Shown: piece after piece, positions 53,526-63,101 of the stretch | Numbering within the stretch: position 1 is the first letter of the stretch | How the letters are laid out: each line of letters opens with the position of its first letter | Assembly (NCBI RefSeq): GCF_031454185.1 | Contig: NZ_JAVDQI010000001.1 | Coordinates: 570,749-634,748 of the forward strand | Direction: 5' to 3' | Length of the DNA: 64,000 nucleotides | Origin: Methanococcoides alaskense | Lineage (GTDB): Archaea; Halobacteriota; Methanosarcinia; Methanosarcinales; Methanosarcinaceae | Translations under genes and position numbers: made by a program | The notes under the pieces: generated by a model | Seen by the model: the letters and a program-made list of their open reading frames with translations, nothing else | What the model was told of the DNA's origin: nothing | The model's database searches: none

Positions 53526-53615
53526 TGAGTAGTATTTGAGAAGTTATTGTCCCCCGGCTTTTTCACACATATTATATAAATGAAAACAGAGTAATAAATA
53601 AGATAGGGGAATTTT

Positions 53616-55583
53616 ATGAAAGGAAAAATAATCTTATTTATGCTCATTTCCATAATTATTTTGACCGGAATGACAGGAACAGGCCTTGCTCTATCCAATG
53701 CAGGCGGAGGAGACTGGAGTTACTCTGAAGAAATGACAATAAAAGAGAACTCTGGTAAGGATCTAACCAATTACCAGCTACAGGTTCTGCTGGATCCTTC
53801 AAATTTCGATTTCTCAAAAGCAAAGCCTGATGGGGCAGATATCAGATTTTCCAGAAACGATCAGCAATTATCTCATTGGATCGAAGAGTGGGATGCTGGA
53901 TCAGAGAGTGCTATAATATGGATCAAAGTTCCTTTTATTCCCTCTAATGGAATGACCGATGTGACAATACATTATGGAAATCCGGCTGCAAATGACATTA
54001 GCAGTGGGGGTTCAACGTTCGATCTCTTCGATGATTTTGTCGGAACTCGTTTGAGCAGTACGGACTGGAGATCAGAAACAAATGGTGGAGGGGATATTGA
54101 TATTGGCAATGGGATTCTCAGCCTGGTAGCCCCGAAAAGACACCCCGCTGATTTTTCAAAAATAACTTCCAGGGATAAATTTGGGATAAATTCCATGTTC
54201 GTTGTCAAGAGAATGAAGGTTTCCACAGGGACCGACCCGGGAGGCCCGGCACTGGAGCAGGGATTTGTTGACCCACAAGATGAACGCGAAAATATGATAG
54301 TCCATCGTACAGAACTCACCAATGAGAGCAAGGTTTCGTGGACTCTGACCAAGAAAGACGATAGGTTCAATTCAAGAGATCTGACAAACCTTGGTATTGC
54401 GGAGAAGACATGGTATACATCAGGTATTGCATGGTATGAAGAGGATGATCTCAAAAAGGTTTCATGGTTCAATAACGGGATAAGAGACACAAGGATGGAT
54501 TATTCATCTGACATTGAAGATGAAACTGTAATTGATCACATCCCGGATAATGAATTGAAATTATACCTATATTCAAGTACGGCCAGTACCTTGAATAACA
54601 CAGGATATATGGATGTGGATTATGCATTTGTACGCAAATATACGCCACAGGAACCAACCTTTGTCCTGCCTGGAGAGGTCGTTACGCAAGAGCCTTTGCC
54701 AGAAAGTGATATACAGGTCACTCAGCCTCCTGTGAAAGACATCACTATGACTGCCTTTGATGGTGGAACAAAAGCGATCTTTATCTTTGAGCCTTATCCT
54801 GACAACAGCTCAATTTCTCTGATAAACGATCTAAAAGCCAGTGGCATAAATACAGTGTTCCTGAGAACGGATATCAACAATGTCTGGAGCTCTGAAAGGT
54901 TCATAAAGTCTGCACATGAAAATAACATGACGGTCCATGCAATGATCCTTGATGAAAAGAAGGATTTCGTAGATGGAATTAACGAAAGTTCAATTGAGGT
55001 GATCGAGGAAGTCCTTGATTACAACACGAAATCACTTGCAGGATTTGATGGGATATACATAAGCCTGAAAAACTGCGACCCTGTTGAATTGGAACAGGTG
55101 TGTCAGGAAAATGCACAGCTTCTGGAAATAATCCATGAGAAAACAGCTGGAAAGATATTATTAGCTGCAGGAATTCCGGCAGTGTATGACAGGTCAAGTA
55201 TAGAGGACATTGCACCCAATGTTGATCTCTTTGTTCTAATGACCCATGACATGGATGAGATCGAGCTGACAGCTGAAGAAATAGAGGATTCTGTTGCCTC
55301 AAAAATGGGAGAGATCAGAGGAGCTGGAGAAAATGCTCTGATCACAGTTGTCGTGAGCGAAGGATCTGATGGTGACGCAGAAGTTGATGAACTGTTGAAC
55401 AGTCTATACGTCTACTACTCTGATGATCCAGCATTCCTGGGAGTTTCTCTTCTAATGCATGAAGACCTGCAAGAAGTTCTGGAGGCTACAGCCCCGGCCG
55501 AAGAAAAGAGAACACCAGGATTTGAAGCTATATTTGCGATCATTGGTTTGCTATCGATCACATATAGACTAAGGAAGCAATGA
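53616..55583 (+). CDS. DUF2341-domain surface protein with PGF-CTERM signal
   Basis: The 655-residue protein has a signal peptide (MKGKIILFMLISIIILTG), a DUF2341 domain (about residues 35-130, ADIRFSRNDQQLSHWIEEWD and VTIHYGNPAAND), a lectin/LamG-like part to about 350, and a second half (about 370-620) like a TIM-barrel glycoside hydrolase (IFEPYPDNSSISLINDL, GFDGIYISL). The C-terminus TPGFEAIFAIIGLLSITYRL fits a PGF-CTERM sorting signal with a basic tail. Probably an exported, membrane- or S-layer-attached protein. Activity is unknown. Confidence 0.8.
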   Translation: MKGKIILFMLISIIILTGMTGTGLALSNAGGGDWSYSEEMTIKENSGKDLTNYQLQVLLDPSNFDFSKAKPDGADIRFSRNDQQLSHWIEEWDAGSESAIIWIKVPFIPSNGMTDVTIHYGNPAANDISSGGSTFDLFDDFVGTRLSSTDWRSETNGGGDIDIGNGILSLVAPKRHPADFSKITSRDKFGINSMFVVKRMKVSTGTDPGGPALEQGFVDPQDERENMIVHRTELTNESKVSWTLTKKDDRFNSRDLTNLGIAEKTWYTSGIAWYEEDDLKKVSWFNNGIRDTRMDYSSDIEDETVIDHIPDNELKLYLYSSTASTLNNTGYMDVDYAFVRKYTPQEPTFVLPGEVVTQEPLPESDIQVTQPPVKDITMTAFDGGTKAIFIFEPYPDNSSISLINDLKASGINTVFLRTDINNVWSSERFIKSAHENNMTVHAMILDEKKDFVDGINESSIEVIEEVLDYNTKSLAGFDGIYISLKNCDPVELEQVCQENAQLLEIIHEKTAGKILLAAGIPAVYDRSSIEDIAPNVDLFVLMTHDMDEIELTAEEIEDSVASKMGEIRGAGENALITVVVSEGSDGDAEVDELLNSLYVYYSDDPAFLGVSLLMHEDLQEVLEATAPAEEKRTPGFEAIFAIIGLLSITYRLRKQ

Positions 55584-55999
55584 GATCGTTGGCATACAGG
55601 ATAGCTGAAAATGTGAATTGGATGGATATTTGGAAAGCGATCTTCCAATGATCCATTCTAAATTCTTTTTTAATAATCTCTTTTTCTCTTATACAAGTAC
55701 TTCTCGAACTCTATCGCGAAGAATGCCGAGCTTGCAACTGTTATTATCCAGAGTCAGTCGAACAGTGATATTGGAGCTAAATATCAAAAAGGTATTGATC
55801 CTATCCTTTATCTGCAACTTTGCTTCCTATCTGGCGGGATTGGAGATAATTCCGGTTATTATATAATCAATTTCATCAAATACTTCTTGATCTTGAAAGC
55901 ATTCAGAATATATCCGAATAACTGAGAAAATGCTTTCTTCGATATGGAATAATTAAAAAACCTATTCAAAAACAATAGGACTGCCTACAATAAATGTAG
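55584..55999. other. 416-base gap, nothing certain
   Basis: A frame at 55618-55866 (82 codons) is Ser/Leu-rich with no recognisable features and atypical composition. The region is otherwise AT-rich with no repeat or structured RNA that I can support. It ends next to the tRNA-Gln gene. Confidence 0.4.
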
Positions 56000-56072
56000 T
56001 AGTCCCGCCCGGATTCGAACCGGGGTCTCAAGCTCCAAAGGCTTGAAAGATTGACCGCTACTCAACGGGACT
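56000..56072 (-). tRNA. tRNA-Gln (TTG anticodon)
   Basis: The 73-base cloverleaf has acceptor AGTCCCG paired with CGGGACT and discriminator A, T-arm GGTTCGAATCC, and an anticodon stem CAAGC/GCTTG with loop CTTTGGA. Positions 34-36 are TTG, reading CAA/CAG glutamine codons. CCA is not encoded. Confidence 0.93.
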
Positions 56073-56121
56073 TCACACCTTGCATAGGCATAATGATACT
56101 TATTTGTTATGCAAAAAATGT

Positions 56122-57213
56122 TTATTTTTGTATGATAAGGGTCAGAAGATCACCATCGTCAAGATAATGGTCAAGGCCGGCACGCTGACCGGGGTGTTTA
56201 GCTGAGGTGCCCCATACCTGAGAATACCTGAACTTATCCCTGAAATCGCGGTGCAGACGTTCACAGATATCACCAACGGTAACGCCGTCCGTCACTATCA
56301 GAGGCTCATCCATATCGGCAAGGCCGCCTTGCGGTTTTAGATATACTCTGATGAAATCCAGGGAATCGTATATTAGGTCCTTCACGGCTTCGAGGTTCTT
56401 CTCCTCGTTAGCGGAAATGAACGTTGCATCAGGGAATAGCTCCTCCATCTTATTGAGAATCTCCTCATTGGCAAGATCGACCTTGTTAACGACAATGACT
56501 GAAGGAACGTATACCCTGTTACCCATTATAACATCGATAAGTTCGTCCACATTGATGTTATCCCTTATCAGAACATGGGCATTATGTATCTTATATTCAC
56601 CAAGTACTGCCTTGATAAGATCATCAGTGAGCTCCAGCTCCATCGTAGTACTTATAGTGACCCCGCCACGGTCCTTCCTCTTGATAACTACATCAGGAGG
56701 ACTCGTGTTCAACCTTATCCCCGCATCATAAAGCTCCTGTATAAGCACCTTATAATGCCCGGGCTGGAAAACATCCAGCAGGAACAGTACCAGATTGGAA
56801 TTACGCACAACAGCTATGACCTCTCTCCCGCGGCCACGACCACTTGCCGCACCCCTTACCAGACCAGGTACATCAAGCACCTGAATGGTCGCGTCCTTAT
56901 AGTCCAGCACACCGGGAATGACATCAAGGGTGGTAAACTCATAGGCACCCACCTCTGAATTAGCGCCTGTGATCTTGTTCAGTAACGTGGACTTACCCAC
57001 AGAAGGAAAACCCACAAGAGCAACAGTAGCATCACCGGACTTCTTCACGGAATACCCATCACCGCCGGATTTGGTAGAAGCCTTCTTTACAACCTCTTCT
57101 CTTAAACGTGCGAGTTTAGCTTTCAATCTACCAATATGATGTGAAGTAGCTTTATTGTAAGACGTTTTACGTATCTCGTCCTCGACTGCCTGAATATCTT
57201 CCTGTATTCCCAT
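56122..57213 (-). CDS. DRG-family (developmentally regulated) GTPase
   Basis: This is a conserved archaeal/eukaryotic ribosome-linked GTPase. The 363-residue protein has a helical N-terminus, G1 VGFPSVGKSTLLNKIT (about residue 66), G2/G3 EFTTLDVIPGVLDYKDATI with LDVPGLVRGA, NKVD at G4 and a C-terminal TGS domain (RVYLKPQGGLADMDEPLIV). All G motifs are intact. It likely acts in translation. Confidence 0.96.
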   Translation of the reverse strand: MGIQEDIQAVEDEIRKTSYNKATSHHIGRLKAKLARLREEVVKKASTKSGGDGYSVKKSGDATVALVGFPSVGKSTLLNKITGANSEVGAYEFTTLDVIPGVLDYKDATIQVLDVPGLVRGAASGRGRGREVIAVVRNSNLVLFLLDVFQPGHYKVLIQELYDAGIRLNTSPPDVVIKRKDRGGVTISTTMELELTDDLIKAVLGEYKIHNAHVLIRDNINVDELIDVIMGNRVYVPSVIVVNKVDLANEEILNKMEELFPDATFISANEEKNLEAVKDLIYDSLDFIRVYLKPQGGLADMDEPLIVTDGVTVGDICERLHRDFRDKFRYSQVWGTSAKHPGQRAGLDHYLDDGDLLTLIIQK

Positions 57214-57263
57214 CTGTTCCCTACCACAACTTCAATATAAAAAAGAGTTTCCTTAGAAGAGCC

Positions 57264-58481
57264 TCATTTGAACGCATCATCGAAAAAAGTTACCACAACT
57301 TCCATTCCTTTTTTGACCATAGGAACATCCGCCGGGATCTCAATAAAACCATCCGCATACGCAAGGGTCGTGATCGCTGCTGAAGACCTGCTGGTCGAGA
57401 ACACCACACCATTTTCCAGCCTGACCGCTAGCATCTCATGCCGGGTGCCGGATATGACATCCTCACCAAGAACCGCAGTCAGAGTCTGCTTTTTAGCCAC
57501 AGGAGCATCCAGGTTCCTTCTGATAAGAGGCAATATGAACTCATAGAAGACCGTAAGTGAAGACGTAGGGTGTCCAGGTAAGGCAACGATGGGGATCTCA
57601 TTGATCATCCCTAAAACCACCGGTTTACCCGGCTTGAAATTAAGACCGTGAACAAGAACATTTCCTTGCTCTTCAATAATATCATACATGAAATCATCGG
57701 GTCCTGCTGACGTACTGCCAGAGGTCAGAACAATATCACACTCCCCAATCGCCTTTTTCACTACAGCACTTACCGTATCCTGATCATCCTTAATAAGACC
57801 ATAAGCGATCGTATCAACACCTAATTTTGTTGCTGCCGCATAAAGTGAATAAGAATTAGTGTCATAGACCATCCCAGGTTGAAGATCGGTGCCGGGCATA
57901 GCAAGTTCATTGCCTGTGGAAATAATTCCCACCTTCATAGTATTGACAGCAACCTCACGCATGCCAATAGCTGCAAGAACACCAACCTCCCGGGCACCTA
58001 TGGTCAACCCCTTGGAAAGCAAACAAGCATTCTTTGATATGTCGGAACCTGCCAATATCAAAAATTTACCTGCCTTTACAGATGTTTTCACAAGGACAGT
58101 ATCGCCATTAAGTTCAGTATCCTCGACCATCACGACAGCGTCAGCACCATTCGGGATTGGACCGCCTGTTGCAACCTCGACGGCCTCCATCTTGCCTACC
58201 TGGTACTGAGGAGGCTCCCCCACTGGAGAAAACCCTACCATCTTTAACGCAACGGGAATATCACCTGCAAAAGCAACATCCTCCGAACGCACAGCATAGC
58301 CATCTCTAAGAGATTTATCAAAACCAGGCACATCGATGGTCGATATGACATCCTCTGCCAGAACCCAACCTGTTGACCTCTCAATAGGAATAGACACTAT
58401 GTGTGTCCTAACCTTTACCCCTTTGAAAAGGGTTCTCGCATCTTCAATCGAAAGAAGATCCCGCAGTATTTTTCGTGACAT
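57264..58481 (-). CDS. moeA: Molybdopterin molybdenumtransferase MoeA
   Basis: MoeA inserts Mo (or W) into adenylated molybdopterin. The 405-residue protein has domain markers RDGYAVRSEDV, GGPIPNGADAVVMVEDTE, VGIISTGNEL, VYDTNSYSLYAA, VLTSGSTSAGPDDFMYDI and GHPTSSLTVFYEF, and the C-terminal beta domain. It is one residue set short of nothing visible. Methanogens need Mo/W-pterin for formylmethanofuran dehydrogenase; the Mod transporter lies nearby. Confidence 0.96.
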   Translation of the reverse strand: MSRKILRDLLSIEDARTLFKGVKVRTHIVSIPIERSTGWVLAEDVISTIDVPGFDKSLRDGYAVRSEDVAFAGDIPVALKMVGFSPVGEPPQYQVGKMEAVEVATGGPIPNGADAVVMVEDTELNGDTVLVKTSVKAGKFLILAGSDISKNACLLSKGLTIGAREVGVLAAIGMREVAVNTMKVGIISTGNELAMPGTDLQPGMVYDTNSYSLYAAATKLGVDTIAYGLIKDDQDTVSAVVKKAIGECDIVLTSGSTSAGPDDFMYDIIEEQGNVLVHGLNFKPGKPVVLGMINEIPIVALPGHPTSSLTVFYEFILPLIRRNLDAPVAKKQTLTAVLGEDVISGTRHEMLAVRLENGVVFSTSRSSAAITTLAYADGFIEIPADVPMVKKGMEVVVTFFDDAFK

Positions 58482-58530
58482 TGTAAGTTCAAGTTTAAAA
58501 ATAAAAGAAAGTGAGAATGATCTTTAAAGA

Positions 58531-59409
58531 TCACTCAAAGATAGGCGTACCGATGGTGCCGGTAACTTCCTCGAAAGCAGCAACTGCAGCTTTTGTGATA
58601 GGACCGACTGAACCATCACCGATCTTGCGACCGTCAAGCAATGTGATAGGTGCCGCCTCTGCTGCTGTACCTGTAACGAAGATCTCATCTGCAGTGTACA
58701 TATCGAAAAGACCGAGGTTCTGAACAGCTACCTCATATCCGCGTTCTTCAAGAAGCTCGATAGCGGTTGCCCTTGTGATACCTTTCAGATTGTTGATGGT
58801 AGGAGGAGTGTAGATCTTGCCGTTTTTGATAACAAAGATGTTGTCACCGGAACCTTCAGAGACGAAACCGTTCTGGTCAAGGAAGATAGCCTCATCGCCA
58901 CCCTTTGCGTTCGCTTCGATCTTGGCAAGGATGTTGTTCAAATAGTTCAATGATTTGATGTTAGGGGACAGTGCGTCAGGGGCATTACGCCTGATACCGA
59001 CTGTGATAGCTTTAAGGCCGACCTCATAGAGGTCGCCATACATTGCACCCCATTCCTGTGAAATGATATAGATGCTTGGCATTGGGCACTTGCGCGGGTC
59101 AAGACCAAGATCGCCGATACCACGTGTAACGATAGGGCGGATGTACGCATCAGTGAGGTTGTTCTTCCTCAATGTCTCAAGGATGGCCTCTGTCATCTCA
59201 GCCTTTGTGATAGGAACTTCAAGAGCAATTGCCTTTGCGGAATCATAGAGCCTGTCAACGTGCTCATCGAGCTTGAAGACACGCCCGTTGTATGCTCTGA
59301 TACCCTCAAAAACACCATCTCCATAAAGGAAGCCGTGGTCATAAATGGAAACTGTTGCTTTGTCCTTAGGGACAAACTCGCCGTTGTAGTAGATCAGTAA
59401 TTCGCTCAT
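58531..59409 (-). CDS. ilvE: Branched-chain amino acid aminotransferase
   Basis: A PLP enzyme of fold type IV that makes Leu, Ile and Val from their 2-oxo acids. The 292-residue protein shows YDHGFLYGDGVFEGIRAYNG at the N-terminus, the PLP-Lys block IKSLNYLNNILAKIEA, EAIFLDQNGFVSEGSGDNIF, and EIFVTGTAAEAAPI. D-amino acid or aminodeoxychorismate lyase activity is less likely by the overall pattern. Confidence 0.95.
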   Translation of the reverse strand: MSELLIYYNGEFVPKDKATVSIYDHGFLYGDGVFEGIRAYNGRVFKLDEHVDRLYDSAKAIALEVPITKAEMTEAILETLRKNNLTDAYIRPIVTRGIGDLGLDPRKCPMPSIYIISQEWGAMYGDLYEVGLKAITVGIRRNAPDALSPNIKSLNYLNNILAKIEANAKGGDEAIFLDQNGFVSEGSGDNIFVIKNGKIYTPPTINNLKGITRATAIELLEERGYEVAVQNLGLFDMYTADEIFVTGTAAEAAPITLLDGRKIGDGSVGPITKAAVAAFEEVTGTIGTPIFE

Positions 59410-59537
59410 AATGGATCCTCATTGAATATACCTTATAAGGGGTACGTTTTGTAAGTATTGTTCCCAAAATGTATCGCTAATATATATGAATATTTGTAGC
59501 AGACAAAACTCTGGAGACAGTTAAGAGAAGAAAATGA

Positions 59538-60134
59538 TCATATTTTTGATCCGCAAAACTCTCGGAACACCTCATTCGAGTCACGCAATCCCATTACGAA
59601 TGATACAAATACGAAAGGCATCCATACATGAAATTTCATATAGGACGGAGAAACGAGCATAACAATTGCCAGAACAAGAAGTAAAAGACCGGTCTGAGAC
59701 AAAGAATAACCTATAGCAGCTTTTTTTGCTCCGTTCTTTAACGCATATGCCGCCCAGAACCTGATATCCAGTATGTGCATTGTCGAGAAGGTGGAAGTTA
59801 TCTCGACCCCATCGATTGCCTTTAATAATGAGCTTTTTCTTATAGCCAAGATAGTCCGGGATGAAAGGATCGCCAGTAAAAGTATAATTAAAAATACAAA
59901 ACCACCCATCAACGGCTGCTCATAAAGAACAAGAGCTGTTGACAGGCATATAAGAAACCCAAAGATCGATGGCAGATAACTTTTCTTATGCTTAAAAGAA
60001 TGTATCAAATTATAAAGACTGAGAGCTGCAAAGAAAAGAATTCCAAAAATGATAAATGCTGTATTCATAAGTTCAACCTTTATTGTATCATGCCAAAGAT
60101 CAAAGTCTTGAACATCATTGAAAATAAATGACAT
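59538..60134 (-). CDS. Polytopic membrane protein, unknown
   Basis: The 198-residue protein has about five to six hydrophobic segments (AFIIFGILFFAALSLYNLI, SIFGFLICLSTALVLY, GGFVFLIILLLAILSS, LLLLVLAIVMLVSPS, HVWMPFVFVSFVMGL) and a short cytoplasmic-like loop with RKSSLLKAIDGVEITSTFST. No family recognised. An in-frame ATG at about 60068 is an alternative start. Confidence 0.6.
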   Translation of the reverse strand: MSFIFNDVQDFDLWHDTIKVELMNTAFIIFGILFFAALSLYNLIHSFKHKKSYLPSIFGFLICLSTALVLYEQPLMGGFVFLIILLLAILSSRTILAIRKSSLLKAIDGVEITSTFSTMHILDIRFWAAYALKNGAKKAAIGYSLSQTGLLLLVLAIVMLVSPSYMKFHVWMPFVFVSFVMGLRDSNEVFREFCGSKI

Positions 60135-60250
60135 GCTTATATAAATTACTTTGCAAATGGGTAGTAAACCCCAATAAATCAGCCCCTGTACAAAAGGCTT
60201 TTATGCATAAACAACCATGTCACATCTCGTTCACTTAGAACGATAATTGA

Positions 60251-60325
60251 GGGTCCGTGGCTTAGCCTGGATATAGCACCGGGCTTCTAACCCGGGGGTC
60301 GTGGGTTCAACTCCCACCGGTCCCG
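60251..60325 (+). tRNA. tRNA-Arg (TCT anticodon)
   Basis: The 75-base cloverleaf has anticodon stem CCGGG/CCCGG and loop CTTCTAA (anticodon TCT, reading AGA/AGG), T-arm GTGGGTTCAACTCCCAC and discriminator G. The acceptor strands GGGTCCG and CGGTCCC pair except for a T-T opposition at positions 4 and 69. CCA is not encoded. A strong terminator hairpin follows. Confidence 0.93.
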
Positions 60326-60341
60326 TAAAAACTCTTTTAAT

Positions 60342-60359
60342 AGCCCTTTTTAAAGGGCT
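60342..60359. terminator. Terminator hairpin after tRNA-Arg
   Basis: AGCCCTTT and AAAGGGCT form a perfect 8-bp stem with a two-base loop, followed by GTTATTTGCTTTTTTG. It lies between tRNA-Arg (plus) and the convergent ModC-like gene (minus), so it may end both. Confidence 0.65.
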
Positions 60360-60396
60360 GTTATTTGCTTTTTTGAATTTTAAAAACATATACACC

Positions 60397-61497
60397 TTAC
60401 TCAAAGACCAGTACGTCCTTCGCTGCGATCTTCACGATGACACGGGATCCCATAGCTTCATCCAGAAGCCTTGTCGGAACATCACAAAAAAGAACTACAT
60501 TACTTCCATCAAGTTCCACAGCTATCAGCTTGCTGCTACCCTTATCCGTAACATCAAGAACATTGCCTGCAAACACATTGCCCTCATCTGAAAGCAAACC
60601 CTCATCATAGGCCATCAGATGTATGTTCTCCGGCCTTACCCCCCAGGAAACAGTATCTGAACCAGACACATCCGAACTTGTAACAAATTGCATACCTCTG
60701 CCTTCAAGAACAAAGCCTTCAGGAGAGTTCCCGACCACATCTCCATCCTCAAAGATATTGCTGACACCCACAAGTTCTGCCACATCCCGGTCAACAGGAG
60801 AATAGAACACTTCCCTTGGACTGCCTGACTGGTGAACCTGCCCCTCATGAAGGACCACGACCCGGTCTGCAAGCGAGATCGCTTCCTCTGGACTATGGGT
60901 GATGAACAGTATAGGAATGCCAAGCTCTTTCTGAATAGTTTTTATCCTCTCCCTCAGTCGCATCCTGACCACCATATCAAGGGCAGAGAAAGGCTCATCC
61001 AGCAACAGGATATCGGGACTCGGTGCAAGGGCACGGGCAAGGGCAACCCTCTGTTTCTGACCCCCCGATAACTGAGAGGGATAACGTCCTTCCAGACCCT
61101 CTATATGCAACAGACGAAGCATCTCGAACAAACGATCTTCCTTCTTCGCCGTATCCCACCCCTTAAGACCATAAACGATGTTCTTCCTCACATCCATATG
61201 CGGGAAGAGGGCATAGTTCTGGAAAACATACCCCGGCCTCCTGTACTGTGGCTGGAGATCGATACCCGAATCGCTATCAAAATACGTTTTTCCATTAACA
61301 ATTATACTTCCGCACTCCGGAGTTTCCAGCCCTGCGATACATCGAAGTGTCGTGGTCTTACCGGAACCGGAGCGACCAAAAATGACCACCAGTTCATTCC
61401 CCACCTCAAAGCTGACATCCAGAGAAAAAACATCATCTCTGCCACCCTTCCTGCCACGGGACCTATACTTCTTTGACAAGCTCACTTTTACGCCCAT
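60397..61497 (-). CDS. modC: Molybdate/tungstate ABC transporter ATPase
   Basis: The 366-residue ATPase has Walker A FGRSGSGKTTTLRCIAG, Q-loop YVFQNYALFPHMDVRKN, signature LSGGQKQRVALARALAPSPD, Walker B ILLLDEPFSALDM, switch FITHSPEEAISLADR, and a C-terminal regulatory/TOBE-like part (about residues 290-366). It ends the modABC unit, 9 bases after the permease gene. Mo versus W preference cannot be told. Confidence 0.92.
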   Translation of the reverse strand: MGVKVSLSKKYRSRGRKGGRDDVFSLDVSFEVGNELVVIFGRSGSGKTTTLRCIAGLETPECGSIIVNGKTYFDSDSGIDLQPQYRRPGYVFQNYALFPHMDVRKNIVYGLKGWDTAKKEDRLFEMLRLLHIEGLEGRYPSQLSGGQKQRVALARALAPSPDILLLDEPFSALDMVVRMRLRERIKTIQKELGIPILFITHSPEEAISLADRVVVLHEGQVHQSGSPREVFYSPVDRDVAELVGVSNIFEDGDVVGNSPEGFVLEGRGMQFVTSSDVSGSDTVSWGVRPENIHLMAYDEGLLSDEGNVFAGNVLDVTDKGSSKLIAVELDGSNVVLFCDVPTRLLDEAMGSRVIVKIAAKDVLVFE

Positions 61498-61506
61498 TTA
61501 ACTACC

Positions 61507-62178
61507 TCACACGCTCCAACGATCCACGAACCTTGCAGCCAGTGCCATGGATAATAATGAAACAACGACCAGAGTGATGACAAGAATATTCGCAAGAGCA
61601 TCATTGCCTGACTGGAACGCCGTATAGATGGACAACGACATGGTATTCGTTTTCCCCGGAATATTGCCCGCAACCATAAGGGTAGCACCGAACTCCCCCA
61701 CAGCCCTTGCAAAACTTAACACGATGCCTGCAAGTATGCCTTTTTTAGCAAGAGGTAGGGTCACAAAAAGCATGGTCTCAAGCTCACTGTGCCCAAGGGT
61801 ATAAGCCGCATACTCCAGTTCACGATCCACTGCACTGATAGCAGAAGCAGTGGTCTTCACCATCAGAGGAAGGGACACAACAAAGGCCGCGATCACCGCA
61901 GCATGCCATGTGAAAAGCAATGACCAACCCGTCGTCTCAAAAAGAAAACTACCTATTGCACCGTTCTTGCCCAACAGAACAACAAGAAGATAACCCGTAA
62001 CTGTCGGCGGAAGCACAAGCGGAAGGGTAACAAGAATATCAGCGAGCCATTTCCCCCTGAAATCCCTCCTTGCAAGTGCATAGGATATGAGAATACCGAA
62101 CACAGCAACAAGACAGGTGGACAGAACGGCCACCTTTAAAGTGATAGATAGGGGGATCAAGGCATCTTCAAGCATCAA
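61507..62178 (-). CDS. modB: Molybdate/tungstate ABC transporter permease
   Basis: The 223-residue permease has about five helices and the EAA-like loop GHSELETMLFVTLPLAKKGI. It begins LEDALIPLSITLKVAVLSTC and contains VLPPTVTGYLLVVLLG and RAVGEFGATLMVAGNIPGKT, the ModB signature. It overlaps modA by 4 bases. Confidence 0.94.
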   Translation of the reverse strand: MMLEDALIPLSITLKVAVLSTCLVAVFGILISYALARRDFRGKWLADILVTLPLVLPPTVTGYLLVVLLGKNGAIGSFLFETTGWSLLFTWHAAVIAAFVVSLPLMVKTTASAISAVDRELEYAAYTLGHSELETMLFVTLPLAKKGILAGIVLSFARAVGEFGATLMVAGNIPGKTNTMSLSIYTAFQSGNDALANILVITLVVVSLLSMALAARFVDRWSV

Positions 62179-62993
62179 TTATCATCCATTACAGTAAAGC
62201 CATATTTTACGAATATATCTTTTCCTTCATCCGAAATAACATAATCTATGAATTCCCGGGATGCTTCCAATTCATCTGAAGATGAAACAACTGCAATGGG
62301 ATAGCTTATACTGGTACTCACCGGAATTTGTGCAACAACGTCTATCTTATCCATATCTGAGACCATCGCATCGGTCATATATACAAAACCCGCATCAACT
62401 TCCCCGCTCTCAACATAAACGAGCACCTGCTTCACACTCTCCGCATAAATGAGCTTTTCACTAACATCATCCCACAGAGAAGCTGCCTCAAGTGCACCTT
62501 TCGTATATCTGCCCACAGGTGCGATCTCCGGGTCTCCAATAGCTATCTTTGTAATTGAAACATCCCCAAGGTCTTCAAGGGTTCTTATAGTATTCTCACT
62601 TGACCTGGGAACTATCATTACAAGAGAGTTCTCAGCGAAATCATGCCTTGTGTCAGCATAGATCATGTCCTCGGAACCGAGGAGGTCCATATGCTTCTGG
62701 GAAGCTGAAGCAAAAACATCGATGGGAGCACCGGCTTCTATCTGCATACGCAGGGTACCTGAACCCGCCAGATTGAGAATTATATCGATATCAGGATGCG
62801 ACTCTTCAAACTTGCGTTCGACCTCAGTGAAACTTTCGGTCAAACTTGCCGCGGCAGAGACAATGACCTCAGAACTCACATCTGTATGAGATGATGAATA
62901 TCCTAAAAAAGCACCCCACCCCATAACCAAAAACAATGCCATCGCCATTACCAATATGATAGATATGCCCATTAAAGAACGCTTTTTATCCAT
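62175..62993 (-). CDS. modA: Molybdate/tungstate-binding protein
   Basis: The 272-residue protein has an uncleaved-looking N-terminal anchor (SLMGISIILVMAMALFLVMG) and the ModA fold: SAAASLTESFTEVERKFEES, LAGSGTLRMQIEAGAPIDVF, ASASQKHMD, GDPEIAPVGRYTKGALE and AGFVYMTDAM. There is no lipobox Cys; it is probably membrane-anchored by its N-terminus. It starts the modABC unit. Confidence 0.92.
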   Translation of the reverse strand: MDKKRSLMGISIILVMAMALFLVMGWGAFLGYSSSHTDVSSEVIVSAAASLTESFTEVERKFEESHPDIDIILNLAGSGTLRMQIEAGAPIDVFASASQKHMDLLGSEDMIYADTRHDFAENSLVMIVPRSSENTIRTLEDLGDVSITKIAIGDPEIAPVGRYTKGALEAASLWDDVSEKLIYAESVKQVLVYVESGEVDAGFVYMTDAMVSDMDKIDVVAQIPVSTSISYPIAVVSSSDELEASREFIDYVISDEGKDIFVKYGFTVMDDN

Positions 62994-63101
62994 ACAATAC
63001 CTCCGCTCACCATTACACCGTTATGTTTAGTAGAACATAACGGAATGAGATTAGATTGCTTGTATAAAAATTTTATTGTCAAGCGGGATGAGAACTTAAA
63101 T

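Noticed and set aside
55618..55866. 82-codon frame between the PGF-CTERM gene and tRNA-Gln
   Set aside because: Ser/Leu-rich with no motif or ribosome-binding site.
56000..56072. Reading the tRNA as proline (TGG)
   Set aside because: With a 5-bp anticodon stem (CAAGC/GCTTG) the loop is CTTTGGA and positions 34-36 are TTG, so it is glutamine.
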